A stretch of 64,000 nt of DNA from Actinomycetota bacterium (GTDB taxonomy: Bacteria; Actinomycetota; CADDZG01; JAHWKV01; JAOPZY01), in NCBI GenBank assembly GCA_035765775.1, contig DASTWV010000050.1:43552-107551 (forward strand), in the 5' to 3' direction. Every line of letters starts with the position of its first letter. Positions within the stretch are counted from its first letter, which is position 1. A program made the position numbers and the translations under genes. Shown here in pieces: positions 18,940 to 26,169 of this stretch. Under the pieces are notes generated by a model, which did no database searches, was not told the origin of the DNA, and was given only the letters and a program-made list of their open reading frames with translations.

Positions 18940-18988
18940 TGTTTGTGCACCGGTAAGCAGGATAATCCTGCTCAGCGATGCACAAACA
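18940..18988. repeat. 49-bp near-perfect palindrome between convergent genes
   Basis: TGTTTGTGCA at 18940-18949 is the exact reverse complement of TGCACAAACA at 18979-18988. Inside it, AGCAGGAT (18956-18963) and ATCCTGCT (18965-18972) pair around the central A18964. Of the six positions between the arms on each side, three can also pair. In total 21 of 24 positions are complementary. It lies 35 nt after ppsA and 31 nt before the stop of the convergent membrane-protein gene. It could be a bidirectional terminator, but no T-tract is present on either strand, so it may be a protein site or a repeat. Confidence 0.85.
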
Positions 18989-19018
18989 TGAAGCCGCACA
19001 GACGCCGTCGCCCGACGC

Positions 19019-19714
19019 CTACCCGGTGGGGCGCGGCCCCCGGCTCCGGGGAAGCAGGGCGCTGGTGACCGCCAGGTAGGCCAGCGACACGGCGACCGCG
19101 ACGCCGGCCACCGGCGCCAGGGTTGCACCGGCTGTCGCCAGGACGAGGGCCATGACGGCGACGTCTGCGGCCGCCAGCACCATGCCCGCAAGGCCCAGCC
19201 ACCGGGGCCCGTTGTGCAGGAACCACGAGGTCACGGCCAGGCCCAGCACCGACACCCCGATCACTGCCGCGGCGGCCGGGCCGCCCAGGGCAAAGGCTCC
19301 GGCGCCCAACGCGTGGCGGAGCGGCTGCCCGGCCCCGCCGGCGGTGGACAGGACCCATAGCAGCCCGCCGCTCACCGCCAGCAGGCCGCTGCCCACAAGG
19401 CCGCCCACCCCGGCGATCACCGGCCCGGGGGCGTTGGGGGCCAGGAACTGCAGGCGGGCTGAGATGACGGCACTCCCGAAGGCCAGCCCGGTGGCGGCCA
19501 CGATGAGGCAGATGGCGGCGAGCACCTCGGCCGCGTGGTGCCCGCTCACAGTCCTGGGCAGGGCGAAGGGCGAAGCGCTGCCGGTGGCGAGGCTGACGAG
19601 CCCCGTGGCCGTGACCGCCAGCGCCGCCACCGCGGTGGCCACGTGGGGCGGCGGACCCACCTGGGTGCGGCCGGGCCGGTGGGGCCGCTCGGTGACCTGC
19701 TCGGCGGCGATCAC
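19019..19714 (-). CDS. Small polytopic membrane protein, unknown function
   Basis: 231 aa with about six hydrophobic segments rich in Ala, Gly, Val and Leu, for example VATAVAALAVTATGLVSLA, then VLAAICLIVAATGLAFGS, then GPVIAGVGGLVGSGLLA. No family is recognised. The frame is open far upstream, but the start is taken as the GTG at 19714, which overlaps the stop of the NTF2-like gene (GTGA), so the two are coupled. It is convergent with ppsA across the 49-bp palindrome. Confidence 0.65.
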   Translation of the reverse strand: MIAAEQVTERPHRPGRTQVGPPPHVATAVAALAVTATGLVSLATGSASPFALPRTVSGHHAAEVLAAICLIVAATGLAFGSAVISARLQFLAPNAPGPVIAGVGGLVGSGLLAVSGGLLWVLSTAGGAGQPLRHALGAGAFALGGPAAAAVIGVSVLGLAVTSWFLHNGPRWLGLAGMVLAAADVAVMALVLATAGATLAPVAGVAVAVSLAYLAVTSALLPRSRGPRPTG

Positions 19715-20130
19715 CGGGCACCCCCCTGCGACTCCGCGGCCTGACCGGGCTGCGCCGGCGGCTGCATGATCGGGCTGAGGTGCTGGCTGATGTAGCGCCA
19801 CCCGGCGCGATCCCGGACGAGGACGTGCGTGGCGCGGAACTGGCCGTCGATCGGGCGGCCCTGGTAGGCGCCCCGCTGGTTGTGGATGCCGATCGCCACG
19901 GCGGCGTCGCCGTGCTTCCGCACCACCGCCTGCTCCCACGCCAGCTGGTGCATGACGAAGCTGCCGGAGCGGTAGCGGTCCAGCCACTGGGTCTTGTCCA
20001 GCACGAACCCGGCCGGGCCGACGAGCCGGAAGTCGTCGGTGGCCATGGCGTCCAGCACGGCGGTGTCGCCGGCCTGCTCTGCCTGCGCCCAACGCTGGCC
20101 CAGCTCGAGGATCTCCTGGGTGGCTTCCAT
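19711..20130 (-). CDS. NTF2/SnoaL-like protein (DUF4440 type)
   Basis: 139 aa, a cone-shaped alpha+beta barrel of the nuclear transport factor 2 superfamily: ILELGQRWAQAEQAGDTAVLDAMATDDFRLVGPAGFVLDKTQWLDRYRSG, then VRKHGDAAVAIGIHNQRGAYQGRP and HVLVRDRAGWRYISQHLSPI. Members are enzymes or ligand-binding proteins; no catalytic residues can be assigned here. The ATG follows an RBS (GAGAGAGGAGG). It is divergent from a MarR regulator with a 12-bp palindrome in between, so it is the probable target of that repressor (inference). Confidence 0.82.
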   Translation of the reverse strand: MEATQEILELGQRWAQAEQAGDTAVLDAMATDDFRLVGPAGFVLDKTQWLDRYRSGSFVMHQLAWEQAVVRKHGDAAVAIGIHNQRGAYQGRPIDGQFRATHVLVRDRAGWRYISQHLSPIMQPPAQPGQAAESQGGAR

Positions 20131-20180
20131 CTGCTGCCTCCTCTCTCCCGGGGGCGACCCCCTGCCTTCTGACGATGATC

Positions 20181-20192
20181 TTAGATATCTAA
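20181..20192. promoter_or_regulatory. Candidate MarR operator, perfect 12-bp palindrome
   Basis: TTAGATATCTAA is a perfect palindrome in an AT-rich island between the divergent NTF2-like gene and MarR gene. Related pieces ATGGTTAGAAG and GCTTAGGGATCTAGG follow it, possibly half sites. MarR proteins usually bind such short palindromes next to their own gene. Assignment is inference. Confidence 0.5.
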
Positions 20193-20244
20193 TGGTTAGA
20201 AGTCAAATGCTTAGGGATCTAGGTCTGGCGTGTATCCTGGCGCC

Positions 20245-20673
20245 GTGCCGCCGCCCCGGGAGGTCCCCATCGGTCTGGTGCTGGCCAACACCGCCAAGGC
20301 GGTGAGCCGGGCCTTCGACGACGCCCTGACCGCGGCGGGCGGCTCCCGCCCGATGTGGCTGGTCCTGCTGGCGCTCCAGATGCGCCAGCACGGCAGCCAG
20401 GTGGACCTCGCCGCCGAGGTCGGCATCCGGGACGCCACCCTCACCCACCACCTCAACGCCATGGAGGCCCGCGGCCTCGTCACCCGGGAGCGCGACCCGG
20501 CCAACCGGCGCACGCACCAGGTGCGCCTCACCGATGAGGGCCGGGCGATGTTCTTCCGGCTGGCCTCGGCGGCCCAGGGGCATGACCGGCGCCTGCGGGC
20601 CGGCTTCGGCGATGGGGAGTTGGTGGCCCTGCGCGAGGCCCTCGGGCGGCTGCAGGCCAACGTGGCGGGGTAG
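20245..20673 (+). CDS. MarR-family transcriptional regulator
   Basis: 142 aa from the GTG at 20245 (an in-frame GTG at 20230 would add five residues). The winged-helix core is clear: MRQHGSQVDLAAEVGIRDATLTHHLNAMEARGLVTRERDPANRRTHQVRLTDEGRAMF, with the wing Asp-Arg pair in DPANRRTHQV. The flanking helices would form the dimer. It is divergent from the NTF2-like and membrane-protein operon and probably controls it and itself through the palindrome at 20181-20192. Confidence 0.88.
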   Translation: MPPPREVPIGLVLANTAKAVSRAFDDALTAAGGSRPMWLVLLALQMRQHGSQVDLAAEVGIRDATLTHHLNAMEARGLVTRERDPANRRTHQVRLTDEGRAMFFRLASAAQGHDRRLRAGFGDGELVALREALGRLQANVAG

Positions 20674-20755
20674 CAGCGGACCGTACTGGTCGGCGGCTAT
20701 GAGGTCACTCTGCACGCTTCTGGGGGCAAATCGACCTGCGATGATGTGGGCCCGA

Positions 20756-20774
20756 GTCCGGGCGGCACCCGGAC
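20756..20774 (+). terminator. Hairpin downstream of the MarR gene
   Basis: GTCCGGG at 20756-20762 pairs exactly with CCCGGAC at 20768-20774 around the loop CGGCA. It is placed 83 nt after the MarR stop and has no T-tract, so it is at best a GC-type terminator or part of the regulatory region of the next operon. Confidence 0.4.
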
Positions 20775-20821
20775 CCATGCCATCGCTCGGGGTTGACCAT
20801 GCGGCCCCTCGGGTGAAGTCG

Positions 20822-20835
20822 GGGACTTTCGTCCC
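20822..20835. promoter_or_regulatory. DosR-box-like palindrome 1 upstream of the MNIO operon
   Basis: GGGACTTTCGTCCC is a GGGAC-N4-GTCCC palindrome. The 20-mer around it matches the mycobacterial DosR/DevR consensus TTSGGGACTWWAGTCCCSAA at 16 of 20 positions as counted by eye. DosR-type regulators respond to hypoxia, nitric oxide and redox state. Whether this organism has such a regulator cannot be seen from the window. Confidence 0.5.
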
Positions 20836-20842
20836 GGCCAGT

Positions 20843-20856
20843 GGGACAAATGTCCC
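20843..20856. promoter_or_regulatory. DosR-box-like palindrome 2 upstream of the MNIO operon
   Basis: GGGACAAATGTCCC repeats the GGGAC-N4-GTCCC core. Its centre is 21 bp (two helical turns) from the centre of the first box, as expected for cooperative binding on one face of the DNA. A degenerate third copy (GGGGCAAATCGACC at 20723-20736) is followed, like this one, by the sequence ATGATGTGGG, so the region holds a partial direct repeat. No gene was seen in 20674-21024. Confidence 0.5.
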
Positions 20857-20951
20857 CCGAATGATGTGGGCGGCGGCCCGGTTGGCGTCTGACCCGAAAA
20901 TTCCTGGCTGGGAGGCCAGCTTCGCCAAGCTGTGCGGTGGGGCGGCAGGCC

Positions 20952-20980
20952 TTGTCGTCATACCTGTGGAAAGGTAGGCT
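20952..20980 (+). promoter_or_regulatory. Candidate promoter of the MNIO operon
   Basis: TTGTCG (20952-20957) and TAGGCT (20975-20980) are separated by 17 nt and end 44 nt before the start of the precursor gene. The -10 is weak, as is common in GC-rich actinobacteria. The two DosR-like boxes would lie roughly 140 and 160 nt upstream of the start point. Confidence 0.35.
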
Positions 20981-21024
20981 CGGCTCCCGGACCGGGAACG
21001 TCGATCAAGGCGAAAGGAGCCGGC

Positions 21025-21549
21025 ATGCCGAATCAGGACGTCGACCGGGTACAGCTCAGCCCGCTGGGCAGCGCCCGCCACCAGGCCGGCCACGAGGCGG
21101 GCGAGCACGGCCCCCCACAGGTACGCACCGCGCCCGGCCAGGTCGTCCCCGAGCTCCACGTCTGCATGGGCCTCAACGCCTGCACGGGCCAAGGAGCCAA
21201 CGGGTCGGGCCCCATGGCCGGCATGGGCGACTGCGCCACCGTGGCGCACGTGTGCCATGGCGCCAACAACTGCCGGGGCCAGGGCGGGTGCGGCTACTCG
21301 GGCAGCGACTACGAGCAGGCCAAGCCCGGTGAGCAGGCGTGCAAGTACAGCGGCAGCTGCGCCAGCCCGATCAACATCTCCCGTATGAGCTCGGCGGGGC
21401 CGAATAAGGGCAAGAGCGTCTGGCAGCTCGCCCGCTTCCTGTTCGAGAAGCGCATGTACGACGCGGGTGTCCCCTTCGGCCCGTCACCCGGCCAAGGCTC
21501 CCCGGACGATCTCGTGCCGTCGTACGAGTCCCCCTACCAGGGCTGTTGA
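21025..21549 (+). CDS. Cysteine-repeat protein, putative precursor of an MNIO-modified peptide
   Basis: 174 aa, with ATG after RBS AAAGGAG. There is no signal peptide; the first 44 residues are hydrophilic and leader-like. The middle holds two copies of HVCxGxNxCxGQG: Cys47/Cys53 and Cys77/Cys83, the second running on to Cys89. A further CX5C pair is at Cys106/Cys112, with lone cysteines at 70 and 174 (the last residue). Nine cysteines in all, four spaced as CX5C. A C-terminal helix-like part ([19 protein letters not shown]) follows. Its stop overlaps the ATG of the DUF692 gene. DUF692 enzymes characterised so far modify Cys-containing ribosomal peptides, so this protein is the likely substrate (inference). 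It could instead be an unmodified metal-binding protein. Confidence 0.72.
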   Translation: MPNQDVDRVQLSPLGSARHQAGHEAGEHGPPQVRTAPGQVVPELHVCMGLNACTGQGANGSGPMAGMGDCATVAHVCHGANNCRGQGGCGYSGSDYEQAKPGEQACKYSGSCASPINISRMSSAGPNKGKSVWQLARFLFEKRMYDAGVPFGPSPGQGSPDDLVPSYESPYQGC

Positions 21550-22478
21550 TGGCCGAGCCGGCCCCCCGGTTGGGCTTCCCGGACCTGGGGATCGGCGTCG
21601 GGCTGCGCTCCGCCCACTTCCCGTACCTCGACGCCCACCTGGACGGCGACCTCCCTCCCGCCGTGGACTGGTTCGAGTGCATCACCGAGAACTTCCTCGA
21701 CTCGCACGGGTGGCCCCGGCGCATGCTGGACCGCATCGCCGAGCGCTACCCGGTCGTGCTCCACGGCGTGTCGCTCTCCATCGGCAGCACCGACCCTCTC
21801 GATTTTGAATACCTCGCCAAGGTGCGGTCGCTGGCGGCCGCGACCCGGGCCCACTGGGTCTCCGACCACGTGTGCTGGACCGGCGTGGCCGGGGTCAACA
21901 CCCACGACCTGCTCCCGATGCCCTTCACCGAGGCGTCCCTGGCCCACGTCGTGCAGCGCATCACCACCGTGCAGGACTTCCTGGAGCGCCCGCTCGTCCT
22001 GGAGAACCCCAGCACCTACCTGACCTTCCGCCAGTCGACGATGACCGAGGCCGAGTTCATGGCCCGCATGACGGAGGGGTCGGGCTGCGGCCTGCTGCTG
22101 GACGTCAACAATGTCTACGTCTCCAGCGTCAACAACGACTTCGACCCGTACGCCTACGTCGCCGCCCTGCCGCACGGGCGCGTGGTCCAGATGCACCTCG
22201 CCGGCCACGCCGACGAGGGGACCCACATCGTCGACACCCACGACCGCCCGGTGGCGACCCCGGTCTGGGACCTGTACGCCGACGCCGCCCGGTGGACGGG
22301 GGGCGTGTCCTCCCTGCTGGAGTGGGATGCCCGCATCCCGCCGTTCCCCGAGCTCCTGGCTGAGGCCGCAAAGGCCCGCGGCCGGGTGGCGGGCATCGGG
22401 GAGACCGCCGTACAGCCAGCCGGGCCGGGGGCCTCCAATCCCGTGTCCCATCTCGTGGCGGTGCCGGCCGGTGCCTGA
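21549..22478 (+). CDS. DUF692 family multinuclear non-haem iron oxidase (MNIO)
   Basis: 309 aa, full length for DUF692, a TIM-barrel enzyme holding two or three iron ions. Typical blocks are [14 protein letters not shown] (14-27), FECITENF (42-49), [12 protein letters not shown] with H72, SDHVCW with D106/H107, VLENPSTY with E152, [14 protein letters not shown] with D185/N187, QMHLAGH with H216/H220, and DTHDRPV with D229/H231. Characterised relatives (MbnB, TglH, ChrH, ApyH, bufferin enzymes) oxidise Cys or other residues of peptides and need a partner protein. The ATG overlaps the precursor's stop (TGATG) and the end overlaps the next gene by 8 nt, so the operon is tightly coupled. Confidence 0.92.
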   Translation: MAEPAPRLGFPDLGIGVGLRSAHFPYLDAHLDGDLPPAVDWFECITENFLDSHGWPRRMLDRIAERYPVVLHGVSLSIGSTDPLDFEYLAKVRSLAAATRAHWVSDHVCWTGVAGVNTHDLLPMPFTEASLAHVVQRITTVQDFLERPLVLENPSTYLTFRQSTMTEAEFMARMTEGSGCGLLLDVNNVYVSSVNNDFDPYAYVAALPHGRVVQMHLAGHADEGTHIVDTHDRPVATPVWDLYADAARWTGGVSSLLEWDARIPPFPELLAEAAKARGRVAGIGETAVQPAGPGASNPVSHLVAVPAGA

Positions 22479-23367
22479 GCCCCCGGGCCTGCGCCCGCTC
22501 CAGGCCTGGGTGCAGGCGGTCCTCCGCCATCCCGACGGGCCGGCGGCCGGGGCGGCGTCGCCCGAGGCGGTCTCGGCACTCGGGCGGGAGGCCCGGGTCG
22601 GCGAACTCGTGGCGCCGTCGTCGCGCCTCGGCCCGGAGGAGCGCCTGGGCCTATACCACCGGGGCTACCACCTAAGGCTCCTCGAGTGCCTGCGGGCGAT
22701 GCACCCGGGCCTGCGCCACGCCCTTGGTCCGGATCTGTTCGACGGCTTCTCGCTCGACTACCTCCACGCGCATCCCTCGACCAACCGGTCCCTGTTCCAG
22801 CTCAACGCTGGCTTCGCCGCGCACCTGGAGACACACCGCCCGGACCGGGACGGGCCGGACGAGGTGTGGCCCGACTTCCTCATCGAGCTGGCCCGCCTGG
22901 AGCGGGCCTTCCTCGAGGTGTACGACGGCCCGGGGGTCGAGGAGGACTGGATCCCCTCGGCACAGGACCTGCCCGCCGAGCACTGGACCGACGCGGACGT
23001 GGTCCTCGCACCCTGCACCCGGCTGCTCGGCTCCCGGTTCCCGGTGGGCGACTATCTGGTCGCCGTCCGGTCCGGGCAGGATCCGCCGCTGCCCCTGCTC
23101 GACCCCCTGCCGGAACCCACCTTCCTGGCCCTGACCCGGCGCGCCTACCAGGTGTCGATCCTCACCCTCGACCCGGCGGGCTACCAGCTGCTGGAGGCTC
23201 TCGGTGCCGGCGTCACCCTCTCCCGGGCTGCCGCCGGGTGGGAGATGGCGTCCGCCTGGGAACAGCTGCGCCACTGGGCCGACTGCGGCCTGCTGGCGTC
23301 GGTTTCACCGGTCCGCTCCACCACTCCGGCTTCCCGGCGTACGTCCGACATCCCTGCTGCCCGCTGA
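22471..23367 (+). CDS. DUF2063-type partner protein of the MNIO
   Basis: 298 aa from the GTG inside the end of the DUF692 gene. The N-terminal 100 residues are DUF2063-like: [77 protein letters not shown]. The next part ([23 protein letters not shown]) is the usual continuation. A C-terminal winged-helix-like segment ([30 protein letters not shown]) ends the protein. In bufferin-type and related operons, a DUF2063 protein binds the precursor and presents it to the MNIO. The same role is inferred here. Confidence 0.85.
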   Translation: MPEPPGLRPLQAWVQAVLRHPDGPAAGAASPEAVSALGREARVGELVAPSSRLGPEERLGLYHRGYHLRLLECLRAMHPGLRHALGPDLFDGFSLDYLHAHPSTNRSLFQLNAGFAAHLETHRPDRDGPDEVWPDFLIELARLERAFLEVYDGPGVEEDWIPSAQDLPAEHWTDADVVLAPCTRLLGSRFPVGDYLVAVRSGQDPPLPLLDPLPEPTFLALTRRAYQVSILTLDPAGYQLLEALGAGVTLSRAAAGWEMASAWEQLRHWADCGLLASVSPVRSTTPASRRTSDIPAAR

Positions 23368-23392
23368 CCCCACGACCCACAAGGAGCCCGGC

Positions 23393-24571
23393 ATGGTTTC
23401 GGCAATCCAGAGTGCCCCAATCGACGCCACCCAGCCCATCCGTGACCGGCACGCCCTGCAGAACCATCTCATCCACGCCGCCCAGCTGGAGCTGTCCACC
23501 ATCCCGCTGTACCTCTACGCCGCCTACTCGATCCAGACGCAGAGCTACTGGAGCTGGAACCCGGGCATGTCGGCCCTGCGGACCATCCGCAGCGTGGTGA
23601 TCGAGGAGATGCTGCACCTGTGCCTCGCCCGGAACCTCATGGTTGCCATCGGTGGCGGCGAGCGGCTCCACTTCTACGACAAGGGCTTCGTCCCGACGTA
23701 CCCCAGCCCGATGCTGCACCGGATCCCCGAGCTGTTGCTGCACCTCGAGGCCTGCACGGAATCGTTGATGGAGAACGTCTTCATGCCGCTCGAGCTGCCC
23801 GCCAAGACCGACGCACCCCCGCAACCGCACCGCTACAACACCATCGGCCAGTTCTACGCGGCCATCGTGGACGGGTTCAAGCACCTGGACAGCGAGAAGC
23901 TCTGGGCCGACAACCAGCCCGACCTCCAGTACCAGAGCGCGTACTGGAACAACGACGGGGGCGGATCCCCGGTCCTGGTGTGCAACTTGGACACGGCACT
24001 GGAGGCCATCGCCACCATCGTCGAGCAGGGCGAGGGCCTGCACCCGGGCGACGACGAGGTGCCGATCGAGCCGCAGAAGCCGACTCCGGGCGCCAACGAG
24101 CTGTCCCACTACGCCAAGTTCCAGCAGATCCAGTTGGGGATCGACCAGATCGGTGTCACCTGGCCGGTTCCCACCGACCCCAAGGCGTCCGACTTTCAGG
24201 GGACGCCGGCCGAGGGCTTGGCCGAGTTCTTCAACGCCGCCTACTCCTACGTGCTGGCGATGATCGACGCCCTCTATTCGACCTCCCGCACGACTGTGCA
24301 GCCGGGGGCGCGCAGCCCCCGCTACGGGCTGGAGCGGACCTTCATCGGGGCGATGAACGGGCTGCTCTTCCCCATCGCCAACCTGCTGGTCGCCACGCCG
24401 ATCTCGGCCAGCGCACATGCCGCCCCCACCTTCGAGTTCCACGCCTTCGCCGAGTCGCCGCCCAAGAAGGAGCAGCTGGCGGCGATGTGCGACGGCCTGC
24501 TCGGGAGGTTCCCGGCGCTGGGAGGCGACAACGGCGTCCGCACGTTGATCGGGCTGCTGCCCCCGGTCTGA
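23393..24571 (+). CDS. Ferritin-like diiron protein (VioB/RebD N-terminal-like)
   Basis: 392 aa. The N-terminal half is a ferritin-like four-helix domain: LQNHLIHAAQLELSTIPLYLYAAYSI supplies E33, and IRSVVIEEMLHLCLARNLMVAIGG supplies E71/E72 and H75 (an ExxH motif). This arrangement matches the ferritin-like domain found in VioB and iminophenyl-pyruvate dimer synthases (Pfam 'Ferritin-like'). The second half includes YNTIGQFYAAIVDGFKHL and HYAKFQQIQLG, also as in that family. The ATG follows RBS AAGGAG, 25 nt after the DUF2063 gene. It would be a second iron enzyme in the peptide operon, perhaps oxidising or further tailoring the modified precursor. The reaction is unknown. Confidence 0.82.
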   Translation: MVSAIQSAPIDATQPIRDRHALQNHLIHAAQLELSTIPLYLYAAYSIQTQSYWSWNPGMSALRTIRSVVIEEMLHLCLARNLMVAIGGGERLHFYDKGFVPTYPSPMLHRIPELLLHLEACTESLMENVFMPLELPAKTDAPPQPHRYNTIGQFYAAIVDGFKHLDSEKLWADNQPDLQYQSAYWNNDGGGSPVLVCNLDTALEAIATIVEQGEGLHPGDDEVPIEPQKPTPGANELSHYAKFQQIQLGIDQIGVTWPVPTDPKASDFQGTPAEGLAEFFNAAYSYVLAMIDALYSTSRTTVQPGARSPRYGLERTFIGAMNGLLFPIANLLVATPISASAHAAPTFEFHAFAESPPKKEQLAAMCDGLLGRFPALGGDNGVRTLIGLLPPV

Positions 24572-24578
24572 GGTCAGG

Positions 24579-25142
24579 TCAGGATGGCCATGTCGTATGT
24601 GGAGTCGAGGTTGCGCGGGCCCAGGTGAAGGCGTTGTGGAGCGCGAGGAACCCGGTGACCGCATCGGTGCTCGAGATGTCGACGCGCGCTGGCACCTTGA
24701 TCTCGGCACCCCGTCGGCGTAGACACCCCAGTGCCAGGGCGGTGCCGTGCACCGACGCCGTGGTGATCGAGCCGGACCCGGCCCAGCGGAGGTCGGCTTC
24801 GGGCGAGACGACCGCCAGGTGAGCGGGTTGCCGCTGAGGCCCGCGGTGGTGGGTGAGCGGACCATCACCGGCCCGGTCAGGGTGACGGCGGCGGGCGGGG
24901 AGGCCGACGGCTGTCCGAGCTGGCGGTGGGGGCGGGGGCCTGAAAGCTGTGAGTGCGCCGCGCTGACGCTGGTGGGCGAGGCCAGGGTGATCCCCGCCCC
25001 GGTCATGTCGGCGGTGGGGGCTGGTCGCCACCTGGCCCGATGGGCTGCGGGCGGTCACGGCGGCGTGCCTCCCCCGGGGAAAGGCACGCACTGGCCCCAT
25101 CCCTAGGAGGGCCGTGAGGGCAGCGAGGGTGCGGGGCTTCAT
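24579..25142 (-). pseudogene. Probable frameshifted gene for a secreted protein
   Basis: One frame begins MKPRTLAALTALLGMGPVRA, a signal-peptide-like start at 25142. Sensible secreted-protein sequence then continues in another frame (MTGAGITLASPTSVSAAHSQ ... VTLTGPVMVRSPTTAGLSGNPLTW, about 25006-24820). It returns to the first frame near the end (VVSPEADLRWAGSGSITTASVHGTALAL ... VDISSTDAVTGFLALHNAFTW). The pieces read as one beta-rich secreted protein broken at two or more places. No family name is certain. The open frame of 187 codons over the whole span is therefore probably not an intact gene. The region 25143-25391 holds no gene. Confidence 0.4.
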
Positions 25143-25391
25143 CTCCCCGGTTTAAATCGGCAGGAAGCTTGGTCGGCTCCACTCACTGGGTGCGCGTGCT
25201 GGCCCGGCTGGCGCCGGGCGGTGCTGGCCGGCAACATCGACCGCGCACCCCCCACAGCCACAGGCTGACCGAAAAAATTCCTGGATTTTCCTGCGCCGAG
25301 GGGTCCCGGGAGCCCTGCGGGAGCGGGGCCGGCCGTACTCTCTCCTTGGGACGCCGCCAATAGGGCGGCCGGGGATGGGAGGAGAAGGGAT

Positions 25392-25643
25392 ATGCCGCTC
25401 TACATGGACGTGCACCACAGCCTGCCCGAGGGTGCCACCGCAGCCGACGTCGCCGGTGCCCACGCCGAGGATCTGAAGGTGCAGGAGCGCTACGGGGTCA
25501 AGTACATCAACTACTGGGTGGACCAGGAGGCGGGCAAGGTCTTCTGCCTGGTGGAGGCGCCGGACGCCGAAGCCGCCCACGCCGTCCACCGCGAGGCCCA
25601 CGGCCTCGTGGCCGATGAGATCTTCCCGGTGGTCCAGGGCTAG
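25392..25643 (+). CDS. DUF4242 protein (SCO4226-type nickel-binding)
   Basis: 83 aa, a ferredoxin-like fold of the DUF4242 family: MPLYMDVHHSLPEGATAADVAGAHAEDLKVQERYGVKYINYWVDQEAGKVFCLVEAPDAEAAHAVHREAHGLVADEIFPV. The His-rich N-terminus (DVHH) and the CLVEAPD segment are conserved in this family; the Streptomyces member SCO4226 binds nickel at such a site. The RBS GGGAGGAGAAGGG precedes the ATG. It stands alone in its region. Confidence 0.88.
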   Translation: MPLYMDVHHSLPEGATAADVAGAHAEDLKVQERYGVKYINYWVDQEAGKVFCLVEAPDAEAAHAVHREAHGLVADEIFPVVQG

Positions 25644-25892
25644 AAAGCCTACGAAGAGGGGTGCGCTGGGCGGCGGCTTGCACGAGCGCCGCCCAGACAT
25701 CCAGGACAGTGCCGAACCCCCCGGTCCTCCTAGTCCCACGACGGGAGGGCCGGTGCGCGCGGGCGCCCGTGAGGTGACCAGCGGCGTATCTGGGCCACCG
25801 AAGGTGGCGGACCCGCACCCGCATTCGGTTCTTATTGTGCGATGATACAAGCGGCCAGACGGAGAACTGGTACAACGCACGGGAGCCATGCC

Positions 25893-26093
25893 ATGCCTGA
25901 CCACTGGCCACGGCCACTGTCCCTCGCCTCGGCAGAGTGCCCGAGATGCCGTGCTCCGGCACTGACCAGCGGTGAGTCCTTTGTGTTCCTATCGACCTCG
26001 GGGCCGGTGATCCATCAGATGTGGCGGTGCGCCGAGGGGTGCTGGTGGTTCAGCTTCCTGCCCAGCCCGGAGCTCGGGGACGCCGAAGGATAG
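25893..26093 (+). CDS. Small zinc-ribbon-like protein, unknown function
   Basis: 66 aa. A CPRC pair (AECPRCRAPALTSGESFVF) and a second Cys pair (WRCAEGCWWFSFLP) are spaced as in a zinc ribbon. No function is recognised. The ATG at 25893 was chosen over an in-frame ATG 51 nt upstream because the conserved-looking part starts here. Composition around 25800-25900 is a little less GC-rich than the surroundings. The 249 nt before it hold no gene. Confidence 0.5.
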   Translation: MPDHWPRPLSLASAECPRCRAPALTSGESFVFLSTSGPVIHQMWRCAEGCWWFSFLPSPELGDAEG

Positions 26094-26169
26094 TTTCCCG
26101 GCTACCGCACCGTCCGGTCGCCTCTGAGGGTAGGGAATGCCCCGGCCGGAGGTGCGTTGGCCGGGGTCG

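Noticed and set aside
18940..18988. Palindrome considered as an integron attC or phage attachment site
   Set aside because: No integrase, no GTTRRRY-type core and no gene cassette; the symmetry is also too perfect for attC.
24579..25142. Taken as one intact 187-residue secreted protein
   Set aside because: Only the first and last parts of this frame look protein-like; the middle makes sense only in another frame.
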